Source of the DNA: Strigops habroptila
Taxonomy: Eukaryota; Chordata; Aves; Psittaciformes; Psittacidae
Direction: 5' to 3'
Length of the DNA stretch: 64,000 nt
NCBI RefSeq assembly: GCF_004027225.2
Contig: NC_044277.2
Coordinates: 93,322,283 to 93,386,282 of the forward strand
Each line of letters begins with the position of its first letter. The first letter of the stretch is position 1. Positions 25,628 through 38,392 of the stretch are shown here, piece by piece. Position numbers and translations under genes: made by a program. A model generated the notes under the pieces. That model was not told the origin of the DNA and searched no databases. It worked only from the letters and a program-made list of their open reading frames with translations.

Positions 25628-26138
25628 TCCATTCTACATTAATGGGCCAAGGTGTCTTATCCAGAAAACTTTGATCAAAACCTTTGGTGGTTCTTCAAAG
25701 CTGATCCTAACCACTGTGGGTGGAAAACCAAAGTGAAAAGTATGTGAAGGTTTTTCATACCTCCTGCTATCCTTTTAGTTGGAAATGCCAGAGGAGGAGC
25801 TTTCTCATTTCCCATGTGGTTATTTCCCCTGTTTCTCATCATTCTTAGAGTCCTTGGTGAAAAGGGGATTGTGGTTTGTGATTGTGAAACCTCTTTGCTG
25901 TTCAGAAAGCAATGTTACATGGGCAGAATGGTGATCTGTGCTAAGAGGTGATTCCTTCTGTATTTTTCCACCACTAGCATAAACTTGGGCTTAGCAGTGA
26001 GAAGTACTGAGGCTGTAGTCTTTAGTACAAGTGCTCTCATCTCATCTATACTTAATGGAAGTTAATGATGCTCAGCATCTCACAGGACTTGCCTTCATAC
26101 CCTGGTTTAAAAGAGGGGTTAAGTAGATTGCAAGAGTG

Positions 26139-26158
26139 CTTTCTGCTGCTTTCTGCTG
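26139..26158. repeat. 10-bp perfect tandem duplication
   Basis: CTTTCTGCTG occurs twice head to tail, consistent with replication slippage. Confidence 0.8.
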
Positions 26159-26915
26159 TCTTTTCCTTAAATGTCATATTTTCCACACCTCTGCCTTAGA
26201 GACAAACTAATTTTAGAAGAGTCCTGAGTGGTAATAGAGAGAGGCAAAACTACCCAGTCAAGCCTCCCTCTGTAAAGTCAAGGAAAGCACTGTTGGCATG
26301 TGAAGCCAGTCAATTCAAGGGGGAGTTTAAGTGCTCTCCACTCATCCGAAACTGTCTGGAGAAGTTTTATGAAACTCCACAAAGGCAGTTGTCAGACTGT
26401 AGTGAGTGGGAAGACCCAAGAAACTGGGTGGAGTGGTGAGAAAATTTTAAGAATAGCTGGCAATTAATCTTAATTCCTGGGATTTAGGGACTTTCCAATG
26501 CTGGCAGGTCTCAGTATGTGTGTTGTTATTCAGGCTACATGCCAAGAATATTTAATGCTGACTGCCGAGTGTGTTGGAGAAAAGTCATTGTGCAGGCACT
26601 GTCACTCAAAGGAAATACGCCACACCATAATCATTGGTTCAGCAGTCATTTTGCAGACAATGAATGCTGGCATTTGGATAGCAAATGGAACAAATAGCAA
26701 AAAAAAGGTGGGTGGGTGAGGAAACCTTTGCCTTTTTGGTATTTAAAACTATTAAATCTGTTAGCATACATCATCTGTACATGGGTCCTGAGATGCTGCT
26801 GCTGTTGCAGTAATGTCAGTGCTGTGAGATGGTGTTAGGGCACATGGGGAAAAACTGATTGTTGAAATCACAATGGCCTTTTGTGGTGAAAAAATACTGT
26901 CTCTGTCCTGGGGGG

Positions 26916-26929
26916 AAAAAAAAAAAAAA
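26916..26929. repeat. Poly-A tract (A14)
   Basis: Fourteen A follow six G. It is an isolated homopolymer with no retroposon or processed gene copy recognised upstream. Confidence 0.8.
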
Positions 26930-27592
26930 GTACAACGTAAAGGAGCAAAACTGGAGAAAAATTAATGAAGGGTGGCAGAAAAGAGGAAAACTTAGTTTGC
27001 GTGTAATATAACAATGCGAGTTGCCCTGCAGATTTCAACTGAACCTGGACTTCAGACCTTATTTTGTGTAGTGTGATACCTGTTAGTTGTGACTGGCTGG
27101 GATGTGCCCTTCCCTCTGCAATACGTCAGTGAGTGTTTATGGAATAAACATATTTAGAGAGCTGGGCTGGGTGGGGAGACTGAGCAAATGAAGAGATGGG
27201 GGTCTCTTCCTGAACTCAGTTGAGCAAAGACAAACGACTATGGGAAGTGTGTGGGTATGGCAGTATTGCCCCTTAGGTCACACCATGCCAGTTATCCCCT
27301 GCTTGTTGCACCACATATGCCAGTTCGAGGAGCTACCAAGACACCCCAGCAGCACATGGGGCCCCACATGCTGTACACACATGGGGTGCCCCTGACACTA
27401 AGCAGTGACACTGGCGCTCACTGGTACCTTGCCTGCACCACATGCCTGCAGCACCCGCCTGTCACCCTTCAGGCCTGCCAGTTTGCTGAGGCAGCTCCAG
27501 GCAAAGGGGGGAAGCAGGAGGCAGGCAGAAAGGCAAACAGAGCGCAGCCAGCAGCAGCCTCTCAATAGTTGCTGCAGGGCCAGTTGGCCGCC

Positions 27593-27635
27593 TTATCTTT
27601 GGGACTTGATTTGATAACCCCGGCGCCAGCGCCGG
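27593..27635. promoter_or_regulatory. GATA-type inverted pair beside CpG-rich palindrome
   Basis: TTATC at 27593-27597 and GATAA at 27613-27617 form an inverted pair of GATA-factor core sites. Just downstream, CCGGCGC (27620-27626), a 2-base CA centre and GCGCCGG (27629-27635) form a perfect palindromic stem with four CpG in 16 bp. CpG is rare in this window, so the surviving cluster suggests a region protected from methylation-driven decay. A regulatory role is inference. Confidence 0.35.
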
Positions 27636-28386
27636 TCTCTTGCAAATTATCGGCTAGTCACTGCTTTAGATGTGCAGGACAGGATCACTGCCACACTCTG
27701 TCACGGTCCTTGAGGGAATACACGTAGTGCTCCAGGGCACTTTGAGAATGTACTCAATTATTAATAACCATTATGATTTATTTTTTCTGTCAGACTCTAA
27801 AGTCTTGCTGATCATCATGGATTATTTATACACCTTAGTGCTGACTGCACCAGGTCTGTACCATCAGCCCTCCAGCATCTACCTTTCTGATGGGCAGATA
27901 ATCCTTCTTCCCATGCAATACTTCCCTGCTACACTACAAGTGTAGCTATCTGTCTGATCAACAGATGTATTTCCTGTTCCCACCATTGTGGATGCAGCCA
28001 TAGCATAGTGATTTCAGAAGATTCAACCATGTCCTTAGTTTATTCAAGATGTGTTTGTGGTAAACAGGTAAAGGAGGTAAAAGGTGTTTGGGGCTCAACT
28101 TTAGGGGTGGCTCAAAATTGTGGCCCGTGTTGGTAGTAGGTGGTAGTGCTATTAATGGTGTTTTTCACCCCATCCTTTCTGATGTTTAAGACATCCAACT
28201 CCTCATCCAACTGGTGATGAGGTTCATTGTTCCCCACCCCACCTTTCAATGGATAGCTTGATGCATGTCCATTGGCAGCATGGCTTCCTTCTCAAAAACT
28301 ACATGAAACACCTTGTTCTGAAGGCAGGATCACCTCCGGCTTGGAGAATTCCTGGTCTTGTGAAAGCTTTATTTATTTGTCATTGG

Positions 28387-28409
28387 AATCTGGCCTCTGT
28401 GGCCAGATT
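28387..28409. other. 9-bp perfect hairpin
   Basis: AATCTGGCC and GGCCAGATT are separated by TCTGT. An inverted repeat of this length is expected a few times by chance in 64 kb. Confidence 0.8.
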
Positions 28410-29615
28410 TGATTGCTTTTCCTTCACAAAGAGATCCTATTTCTGCCTGAAAAAATAATGCCAAACTAGAACCAGTTGGGAATTTTTCAGACAGATCATA
28501 GATGTGGCCATTGTAAGCTGCCTATCTGAAACTTCAGTCCTGTGCACACTGCAAGGCTATGTTAATGCAGGTCTCACCCCATTTCCAGCATTCACCACAC
28601 AAAGCTGACTCACAGCAGGCTCTGTGGGAGGCAGTCTCAAATTCGAGTCGTCTGGAATGCCAGTTACGTGGAGCCTTTGTGGGGGTCCCATGGGGGACAG
28701 GACAGGACGCTCCTGAGGTTTAATCTGTTGATGGAGCAATGGAGGCCCCTTCATGTCTTTGTCACTGTGGTCAATGGCACTGTGTCTCCTGGATGCCACC
28801 AGAGCTCTCCACAGAAGCAACTGAGGAAAGCAATCCTAGCAAGAAGAATGAAATGGGAGAAGCTTAACTTAAAGAAAAGGAGCAAGACATACATTAAGAA
28901 GAGATTGGAGCAAATGTTCAATGTGCAAACCCTCCAAACTGAGCTCTAGATACTGAACTGAGTGGGTGAAGTGAATAAGCAAAGAGGTCAACGTCACAGG
29001 TACTGAGAGTAGTAAGCATCTGTCTAATAAGTCTGTTGTTCATTGGTTATTAAAAAAATCCCCAACAAATAGACAAAAGAAGGGAAGATAGATCTACCCT
29101 TTTATCAGTTGTCTTTTCGTCTGTCCCAATATGAAGAATAAATGTATTCCCTGGTTTAAAATGTAGAATTACACTGTAGGGAAAACCAAGCATAAACCCT
29201 GTCCTGTGCTAGCACTGCCCACCTCCCATGAGCTAACTTTGCAGTGCAGCGCTGGGCTGGGTAGGAAGCTCCTGGGCCAGAGACCTTGACTGGGGGAAAA
29301 GTACTAAGTTCATAAAGGGTTGAGGGTACACTGCGAATAATATTAAACCACTCCAAAGGCTTGGTGCCTTCAAAGAGGCTATTACCTTACTACCTTCTTT
29401 TGCTTCTGCAGTTAACCAGTGCACGAAGTTACACTAGCAGGAAAGGACTCCACATTTGAAGGTCTGTGTCTCTTTAGAAGTTTGCTTAGCCCCAGGAGCT
29501 ACCTAGGGAGGTTGGGGTATTAGGCCAGAGAAGTGGGACCCCTGCTTTAGGCAGTGGTCTGTTACTGGAGAAGCTAAACCTGCTGTGCAGAACTGAACTG
29601 TCTCTTTGACATCAT

Positions 29616-29693
29616 TAAAACTCTCAAAGCAGGTTCCTGTAGGAGCAGTGGGGATGTAGTCACCCCCAGGTATCCATTACTCTGAGAGTTTTA
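29616..29693. other. 11-bp inverted repeat with 56-bp centre
   Basis: TAAAACTCTCA at 29616-29626 is matched by its reverse complement TGAGAGTTTTA at 29683-29693. The centre offers further pairing, CCTG with CAGG and GGGG with CCCC, giving a long imperfect stem. The 10-base bulge and large internal loops make it a poor microRNA precursor. Confidence 0.6.
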
Positions 29694-30659
29694 GGTTTGC
29701 TCCCAAAGGTTGGATCCTTGTCTTCAAAGCCAAGGCCTGAAACAGGTCATGTAATTTGGAGACAAGAAGGACTCCGCAGAAAAGCTGAACACTAGAAGCT
29801 AAATGTGGCAATAGAAACATTTTTAATCTAAAAGTCCTTTGGTGGGTTTCACTGTGTTTACATAGCTAATTTGTAGGTCTGGGATTTTTTGCTTATGAGA
29901 TACAGATAGCTCCAAAACAACCATAAAAGCAGATAAAATAGTTTATCTGAGAATGCGTGTGTATATTACACTAAAAAATAACCTAAGGCCTTTGTGGTAT
30001 AGAAAATGTTAACTGAATGCTTGTTATAAAACTGACATCTGGTGTCATCAGTGAGACATGATTATAGACAATGATGAGACAGTGATGTTACTAATGGTAC
30101 TGACACGCAAGAAGAAGCAGCAGGAATTCTTGCCTTTTGTGTCATCAAAATCTAAGCACATGGCTAAAGCCAGAGGAGAGAGAGTGTGTATGACAGAGAA
30201 GAACAGAAGAGAATGGTGATTGTAATATTTCCTACACTGAGTTTTTCCCTTTTATTTTCCTACAAAGAGTTTGGTTTGTTTAGCCTTGAGGCTGAAATTA
30301 GCTGTAATTTCCATGGACAGTAAATTTTGGGTGTGTGGTACAAGCAGTAATGCTTTACCAAAAATATGCTTGCCAGGCTTGTCAATACAAGAATTCAGAG
30401 GTGCTAATTTCTGGAACATGTAGTGATAGTGTAAGTGAAATCAGTATTCAGAATTCAGTTAGAGTAAACATGGCATCACCCCACAGCCCTTATGAGACTA
30501 TCACAGCATTTTGTGTTACGTGTACAGGCAACCTTATGCTATCAGAAGAGATTCCTCAAATGCACGCAGTAGGTAGGAGTCAACCTGAGATTCGGGTACC
30601 TTAAATGAAACGTTTAAAAGTGTAAAATTGTTTCTGAGCCATAATGCATGACATACACA

Positions 30660-30683
30660 CCCCACAGACCCCCAACCCTTCCC
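30660..30683 (-). other. G-quadruplex motif
   Basis: Plus-strand C-runs of 4, 5, 3 and 3 with spacers of 5, 2 and 2 give a canonical G4 motif on the minus strand. Confidence 0.7.
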
Positions 30684-33593
30684 TGCCAAGGATGTCTTTT
30701 GCTTTAAATGCCTTGCTGTCTAGCAGTAAAGGAGGAGGGAGTAGTGTTGCTGAGGACAGGAGGTTAAGGAGTAACCTGGTTGGGGAAGAAGCCAAATTAA
30801 ACAAAGGTTTAGATCTATAGCTGAAAATAGTATAACTTAACATTTTCCTCTGCCAGTGGCTGACACACCACATTTTTTGTTCTTTAAAACCACAGTGAAC
30901 CATTCCCAAAAAAGGAAGTGTAACCTCTGTTTTCTACACTTCTGTCCTTCCCCTCATCTGGGGAAAACCTTTCCTTGCTGTATTTCTCATGACATATTTG
31001 ACTGGAGGGTTTCTTCAGAGCGTTTCTGCTGGGGGCTGTTTGTTTTATCTTGCATTTTGCAGTAGATAACAGACCTGTATGCTGCATAGATTAGAGTTGG
31101 CAAATTTTGCCACTGATTTCTTTAGGTACAGATAAAATGCCTTAGTCTCCCCCTCATGTCTACACTGCAAGCAGGATTTTAAAATGTCTGTTAATGGGAG
31201 TGCTGAGTGATTTCTCTATTTCCTTTGGTTCTCAGCTTGCCACGTGTACACACTAATGAGACACACGAATATTAAAAGCGCAATTTGCAGCAGAGCAGAG
31301 GCCAGCCTAATAAATCTGCTGTTAGTTCAGTCTCTGTGGTGATGTTGCTGCACCCAGGGGGAGGAAAGGCAGAAGCTGGGCATTGGGCCTGAGAGACAGA
31401 AAAGGAAATCAGCTGTGAGCAAGCAGAGAGGCAAGATCTTGGTTGCTGAGGGCTGGAGGCAGCTTCCAAAGGAGTGTTGGGGCAGGAGGGTGTGCAGAAA
31501 ACAGGCTGTGGAAATTTTGTTTCAGGAGGTGACTGTACTGCAGTAAGAGAATGAGTGATTTTGAAGTGAAAAGTTCTGTATACCTGAGAGTAGATAACAG
31601 AATATAATAAAAAATAAATTCAAGAAATGTTGCCTTAATTTGGAAGCCACTTTGAGGAAGACAAAATAATCAATTTTAATTCTTCTTCTTCTAGTACAGC
31701 CAAGATTTCATGCTGACCAAGCTCTGAGCTCAAAACTGGCCTTTCTCTGAGCAGGGGGCTGGGCTCGCTGACCTTGGGAGGTCCCCCCAAACCTGAGTGT
31801 CTGGTAATACCATGATTTTGAGCACTGAAGGTAAAACCTCTGCTCCATTCACCCCTCATGTCAGCAAAGCTGGAATCTTATCATGAAAGACTGCTGATTA
31901 TAGTAACTCCTGTTCAACAGGAGAGAAGCAATTTAGATGTGAAAGGCTCTATATGTTCCAGGTTTGGATTTGATGGATGCCAGGTACAGTAGCTTGTTTG
32001 CCATGTTAGAGCCATTGACCCCTCTGAAATAGATGGCTGATGTATATACCTTCTTCCCACTGAAGTCCTGACCAAACAGCACTCAAACAGAAATTGGTTC
32101 GTAACTCAGCAGCAGAGCCAAGGATATGAGTTGTCATAGTGACATGGTGGCCTCACACATGCTCATATTTCTTTCTAGTATGTGCAAGTATAAAGAATGC
32201 TTTAAAGAGCTAGATTACCACTGTTATGCATTTTGCTTGCCTCCAGGCCAGGCAGGTAAGCAGGCTGGAGCTAGCTGTGTCTGTTTAGTGCCCAAAGAGG
32301 GAGGCTTGGTTTCAAGAACTGTAAGTCTGGTGCTGTCATGCACATTAAATTCATATAAATGTGAAAGAAAAAGGCTGCTGGAAGAGATCAGTCATTCTCC
32401 ATAAGGGCCACTGGGTTGGACTGAAAACCCTATCAAACACAGAACACATAAATCCATAGATGTGAAAAGCTACAGAACAGCTCTTATCCTATGATGAATT
32501 AGAGACTTGGTGGGTGCCGGAGTCTCTGAAAAGTTACTTGCAAATGCAGAATTTCACTATCCCTCTCTCACTAAGTGGTTGGGGTTTGATTACGCCTTCT
32601 GCAAGAAGTTCATGAGTTGTAGCTGTCCAGAATAGTTTCCTTCCCTGAAGTTATTTAATACTAATTATTTCTCCTCAATCAAATTCAGAAGAGACTTTGT
32701 AGAAGGAAGACTAGCAAGACTCTGGAAAACAGATCTGAACAGCCATACCTCATCACTTTGTGAAAGATTAGGAAGGGATGAAACATCAGGCTTTGTGCTG
32801 AAGTTGGCCAAAGTAAATACAAAGTGGAATCTTTAGGGGTTATGATGAAACTAAAAGCAGCAAACAAATAAAGCCATCAAATATATTTAAATCACAAGCT
32901 GCATGGGATACTTGCCTTTCCTAAACGTGATTGCATTAAGCCAGACCATCATCTTTTTTTGGGAAAACAAGGTCCTGTATTTCATCAGTGATTCTGACAT
33001 CAGTGACATTATTTATATAAAAAATTATTCTTTAATGTGAGTGAAAGTATTGCAATCTAGTCCTGTGTTTGGATGTTATATCCCCATTTATTTTTCTTGT
33101 CCATTTAGAGTTGGAGCTTCCTCAAAAAGAATGACTTCTTCATATGTACAACATACAATTGGTTATGATTCCCCCACAAATATATGTCACTTACACTGAA
33201 GAGCTCAAATGTCAAAAGGAAACATTTTGACCTTTATAAGAATATTCATTTTTATGTAATTTCCTCCTAATTTAGAGAAAATGGATACATTCCCATGAAA
33301 TATTTTAATTATGCCCAACTTCGTATTTCCTATTTGGCCAGCTCTGCTCTAAAGAGACCTGGTGAACAGAAAGTCACTGAGAATAAACAGAACTGTGGGT
33401 CTGATGTTTCTTACTGATCTTTCTATCTTAAATTAAAAGTTATTCCATGATATGTCTGTTGGAGTTTCTACATACTATTCACTTCAAGGAGGAGTCAATC
33501 TGAACTATAAAAGAAAAGGTGGCATGTGCATGGGTCTTCATTGAAAGGCAAGAAAGTAAGTGGCATAGGCCTGTGACAAGTTAATTTTGAAAA

Positions 33594-33615
33594 GGGGTGG
33601 GAGGGATTGTGGGGG
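33594..33615 (+). other. G-quadruplex motif
   Basis: G-runs of 4, 3, 3 and 5 are separated by loops of 1, 1 and 5 bases on the plus strand. Confidence 0.75.
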
Positions 33616-34426
33616 AAAGGTTACGCTATGGAAAATATCTCTCATCTGAGATCACAGTGAGCTTGCCCAGGGTTTTGAGGGAATTTCTATACTCCAGATT
33701 GCTTTCAGTGCTGAAGCTCAAGCAGTGAAAGTGGCCTCCAATGAGTGTCTTGGCTGGGAAGATGTACCTGGATGCCAAAGTGCCACAGCACCCAGGTAGC
33801 TTGGGTGCCGCTGTCCTCTGCTGTGACTCACAAGCACTGCTGTGGAACAGCTAGAGGAAGCATGGGCCACCTCAGATAGGCCTCTTCTGTGTTCCTGTGA
33901 TTAGCCTTTAAGAATGTAGCAATGGCAACCCCAGTGGAACCACTGAAGGGGTTGAGTTCTGCTGCAAGGGGTGGAGCACCTTTAGTTTTCTGCAGTGAGT
34001 CTTGACTTGGAACAGCCTGGGAACCCTGGGGACCTTTGTTTTCTGCAGCATCAACAGGCTGTGAGAATAAGCACTGCTTTGGCAAAAGCATATGTCTCTA
34101 ATGGGGCTAGCGAGACAACCAAGGTGTTATTCATTTTGGGAAATGTGTGCAAATTATTAAGTTGTTGCTGTTCTCGGACTGCTAGGAGCATGAAAAGTCA
34201 GACCAGTTATTTAATCAAAAACTTTACTGTTGACAGTAAGTAGTCAGTAATAAATATTTGGGTTTTAAATATGTTTTTGTGGTGTTATACACATCTCACT
34301 TTACAGTAGTTTTTCGTTGCTCAGCAAAATTTCCTGATGTATTTATTTACTGCTGCTTTTACATTGCTACTACATTCTTCCTAAAGGAGTGATGAATGCA
34401 TTTGCTGAGAACTTCGTATGATTCTT

Positions 34427-35200
34427 CATAGAGTCATAGAATTGTTCGTGTTGGAAGGGACCTGCAATAAGCAGGGACATCTTCAACTAGGTCAGATTGC
34501 TCACAGCCCCATTCAACCTGACCTTGAATGTTTCCAGGGATGGAGCATCTACCACCTCTCTGGGCGACATGTTACAGTTGTAAAAACAGTTCACTATAAA
34601 AAATTTCTTCTTTATATCTAGTCTAAACCTCCCCTCTTTGGTTTTAAAACCATTACCCCTTGTCTTATTGCAACAGGCCGTACTAAAAAGTCTGTCACCA
34701 CCTTTCTCATAACCCACCTTTAAGTATTCAAAGGCCTCAATAAGGTGTCTTAAAGCCTTCTCCTCCCCAGGCTGAATAACCCCAGCTCTATCAGCCTGTC
34801 TTCACAGGAGAGGTGTTCCAGCCCCCTGAACATTTTTGTGGCCCTCCTCTGGTCCCACTCCAACAGGTTGATGTCTTTCCTGTGCTAAGGGCTCCAGAGC
34901 TGGAAGCAGTACTACAGGTGGGGTTTCACCAGAATAGAGTAGAGGGGCAGAATCACTTCCCTCGGCCTGTTGACCACACTTCTTTTGATGTGGCCCAGGA
35001 TTTGGTTGGCTTTCTGGTCTGTGAATGCATGTTGCCAGCTCATGTCCAGCTTTTCATTCACCAGCACCCCCAAGCCCTTCTCTGCAGGGCTGTTCTCAAT
35101 TCTTTCAACCCACAGCATGTATTGATACCGGGGGTTGCTCTGACCCAGGTGCAGGACCTTGCACTTGGCCTTTTTGAACCTCATGAGTTCTTGTCTCAAA
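34427..35200 (-). mobile_element. CR1 LINE, 5'-truncated, minus strand, about 0.77 kb
   Basis: The plus strand starts with CATAGAGTCATAGAATTG (the octamer tail in reverse), followed by the 3' UTR and a long stretch of the ORF2 C-terminus read on the minus strand. Homology stops after TTGAACCTCATGAG near 35192. Compared with the CR1 at 20731, about 25 bp of 3' UTR corresponding to the TTAAAGCTCATCCAGTTCC segment is missing just after GGGACCT. It differs in subfamily wording from the 20731 copy (GCAATAAGCAGGGACATCTT in its 3' UTR), so the two are separate insertions rather than one duplicated locus. Confidence 0.95.
34487..35199 (-). pseudogene. CR1 ORF2 reverse-transcriptase fragment, broken
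   Basis: The minus strand has an open stretch at 35199-34912 with [34 protein letters not shown] and [14 protein letters not shown], the conserved post-catalytic part of CR1 ORF2. It ends at a TAG (34909-34911) where related copies have a Glu codon, so this looks like a point nonsense mutation. A second open stretch at 34717-34487, in another frame, carries NKTRGNGFKTK and SPREVVDAPSLETFK, the ORF2 C-terminus, so at least one net frameshift lies between. The catalytic core and everything upstream are absent. No product is expected. Confidence 0.92.
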
Positions 35201-35809
35201 TTGCAGTACCTGCAGCTATTCCCATCCCCCTTGTACTTGTGTGTTCCCTTTGTTAGACTTGTGTGCTTGAGTTATGGTCACCTTGCTGCACACTGGCTAT
35301 TATGAAGCTGCTGCTGACTGATTTCTAAGAAAGAGACTCTCCAAGTCTCTCCTTATCTTATGTTTCATTTTTAAAAGTACACAGGGAAAAGGAAAACAAA
35401 GTGTGTTCTTTTTACTATTCATTTGCTTGGGAGCAATGAATGTCAGCTCCAGGCTTAAAATGCTAAATAACATTGTTCCATAAACACACAGCTATTTTGT
35501 CCGAACAAAATGCTTCATCAAAATGTTAAAAAATGTACTGTATCACTGGACAGTTCTGCCACAGACAGTTTTATTCCTCTCTTTTCTCTCATTTGTGCTT
35601 TAGGAGGCGGGGGGCGGGGGGAAGGCAACAATATAATCACTTTTATTCTTATTACTGAAATATTTGCACTGGAGCCTGGAGAAGAGAAGTAGTTATTATA
35701 CATTATGTAAATAATATCTTTAAAGAAAGGAGCTTTACAAACAGCACTCCTTTAACCCTTCAGCGACACCTAGCACCTCATTCTTCTTTGGCTGTTGACA
35801 AACAAGGCC

Positions 35810-35834
35810 AATTAACATCAGTGTGGTAATTAAC
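35810..35834 (+). promoter_or_regulatory. Paired AATTAAC homeodomain-like sites
   Basis: AATTAAC occurs at 35810-35816 and again at 35828-35834, 18 bp apart on the same strand. A forkhead-like GACAAACA lies about 10 bp upstream. The surrounding 35740-35870 has few simple repeats and reads like conserved non-coding DNA. Binding and conservation are untested. Confidence 0.25.
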
Positions 35835-38374
35835 TACAGCTCCAGGTAGTATTTGCATCCAGCCTATTGCTGTTTGGAAGCTGTCTCTTCTCCTTACCTC
35901 TTTTCAGCTTGAAGGTGCTAATTTTAACACCTACAAAGTATGGAGTTTGGATTTGGTTGAGCAGAGAGCAAGACTGCTTTTTTTCTTATTATTAAACCAT
36001 TAGATGAATAGTTATAATAATGAAGTGACTTCAACCTTCTGCTATATTTTTTTTTCCCAAAATCATTTGCACATTTTGGGATGCTTATTTTAATTCCTTA
36101 TCTTCCACATTGCAAAGTATTCTTTTTGAATGTCTTGTATTTACAGTGAGAACACTTTGATGATGGACTTAAGTGGTGATCCAAAACCAGTGTAATTATG
36201 TTTTTTGCCAGGGAAAGAAGAATATTATTCCTGGAGACACAGCAGGTGTTTTATTAAATGATTGTACCAGCTGGAAACAAATTATTACCTTTATTTTAAA
36301 CTACTATTTAGAAGTCTCATGATTTTCTTTCAATGGGAAACAAATTTTTAGGAAGATTACAGCTCATGTGTTCTAGTGATTTTTACTGGGGTTTGCTAGA
36401 TTCATAATTATCCATGATGGTGTTAATTGCCTTAGTTTTGATGAGGCTGTTATTACCTGCAAGTTAGAAGTTGATCCTACTGTTATTTCCCTTCTGTCTG
36501 ATACCCCAACTAATTTTGGAGTGAGGAAGAGCATATGCAGCAGGTGGGCTGTGTTTCTAATAATTAGTTTTCTTAAACATCTTGTAAAGAGCCTTGCCAA
36601 GAAAATATCACTGTAGCATTTTGAGCCCAGCTGGCACTGTATTGGAGTCTGGAGAGGGAGGAGAGAACAGCAGACAGAACCATGTTCATCTGTGGAGTCT
36701 CTCAGCCACATTCACCTACAGGTGAATTTGTGCTCTCTGTGCTCTAGAAAATGTTTTTGGCTGGGATTTTGTGGAAAGAAACAGAGGTAGTTATTGTGCG
36801 CAATTGCACACATTTGCCTGCATTGTGAAAGTGTACTGTCATTTTTTCCCTCTGAATGAAGTCCTTAGGACACTATCAAACATAGTTTCCTTCAACAAGG
36901 AGCTCTTGAGGTTGAGAGGAACTGCACAGCTCAGTTCTTTGGCTCAATTGCTAGGGTGTACAGGCACCCAGAACGAGAACATGCTGATTGACAACAAAGT
37001 TTGAGCAAAGGCTCTCTAAGCCTTCCTTTCCCAGCTTTCCAAGCCAGAAACTGATAAGAGATGGTTAAAAGAAATAGCAGTAGGAGTGCAGTATGGATCT
37101 GTGTTTTGGCACTAAGTCTGATTTCACAGTCTCCAGATCAAAAATGCCTCAGCCATGTAATGCAGAGTGCTGACATGGTATGAACTCACTCTAGCACTTA
37201 AAATCTCTTCCAGAACGTTGAGAGGTTAGTATTTCAACTGCTTGCCTTACTATCAGATCAAATTGTTTTCTGTCTTCCTGCAGTAAGCATAAACTCCATG
37301 TGCTTTGGCTAACCAAATGGAAATATGATCTTGGGCATATTTCTGAGCTGAGTTGTATTTGTATTGCTGAATCAAATTTGTCAGGCAGTTCACTGGCTGT
37401 GCAGTATCAGTGTGAGTGTTCCCCTCCCTTCTCCCAGAGAAATGAGAAAGCAGCAAGGCTGGAGTGGTTTTCTGTAGCGCTTTTCCAAAGATTGCTGAAC
37501 AGTTTTGGCTGGACCACTCAGATAAATGCAGTTTCATGAAACATGGAAAAGTTCAGTGAGGTTACATGCATTTGAAAAGTGCCAGGTAATCCTATCAGCC
37601 CTGTGTTCTATATAACAAGTCAGTCCCAGAACATACATTGGTCTTCAGGTAGCCATGATTAGCAGATAGGTGATATGGCACTCAGCTTATTTTAAAACTT
37701 TGTGCTAAGTAAACTCTGTCATTCAAGCAAGCTTCTTTTGTCCAAATTGAATATGACTATTTGGTAGGAAAAAATAATCTGTTTTTTAGGGCTTTCAGAC
37801 TTTTCTTGGTTTTTATTGAAGAAAAATTAAGGACCTCTTTTACCTCTTTGTGACATTGCTTTAGTGAGAGCTTAATGTAGAAAATGCCAGTAGAAGCATC
37901 TCTTTTATCTCCAATGTGCCATGTGTGTAAGATACATATCATTTCTGTAGCATCGTGCTGTAGTCTCCTGACAGCCTCTGAAAAAAGCATAGATGTTGCC
38001 CTTTCCTATCCAGTAGGGTAATGCTGAAAATGTTGCCAGGACACAGCCACCTACCTCAAACTATTGCTAGAGGCACTTTAGCAGCAAGGCCCATTTGTGC
38101 AGTAAAAGCTCTGTGATGAATTTAACACACATGAAGCACTGACTTCCTTAGGGAAAGCAGAAATAGGATCAGAGAAGATAACCAGAGAATCTGAAGGCTT
38201 AAGGAGGCAAACAGGTGTTGTCTGTGCTGTGTTGCCTCCCACTTTGCATCTTAGTCTGGAGGATACATTATTTTCTTCTTTGACATTCAGGACTTTTGCT
38301 TCAGGAAGATTATTATTTTTTTTTTGTAGTGCAGCCTGAGCCCCGATGCATGAGCTAAAAGCCATCTGTGTGCC

Positions 38375-38392
38375 TTTTTTTTTTTTTTTTTT
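38375..38392. repeat. Poly-T tract (T18)
   Basis: Eighteen T are followed by CCCC and five more T. It is an isolated homopolymer. Confidence 0.85.

Larger units (their letters stand above)
21187..34426. other. Unique non-coding sequence, no gene recognised
   Basis: No coding exon or RNA gene is recognised. Longest frames are about 100 codons (for example plus 27251-27568 and minus 30601-30909) and lie where local GC content is higher, which removes stop codons by chance. The block contains a GC-richer patch at 27250-27660, simple repeats, two G4 motifs and several inverted repeats listed separately. Confidence 0.65.

Noticed and set aside
31907..31923. CTCCTGTT-C-AACAGGAG quasi-palindrome
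   Set aside because: Eight-base arms are within chance expectation, and the flanks show nothing further.
35603..35624. GGAGGCGGGGGGCGGGGGG tract as a G4 motif
   Set aside because: Only two runs of three or more G, so it does not meet the four-run rule; a two-tetrad or bulged form is possible but weak.
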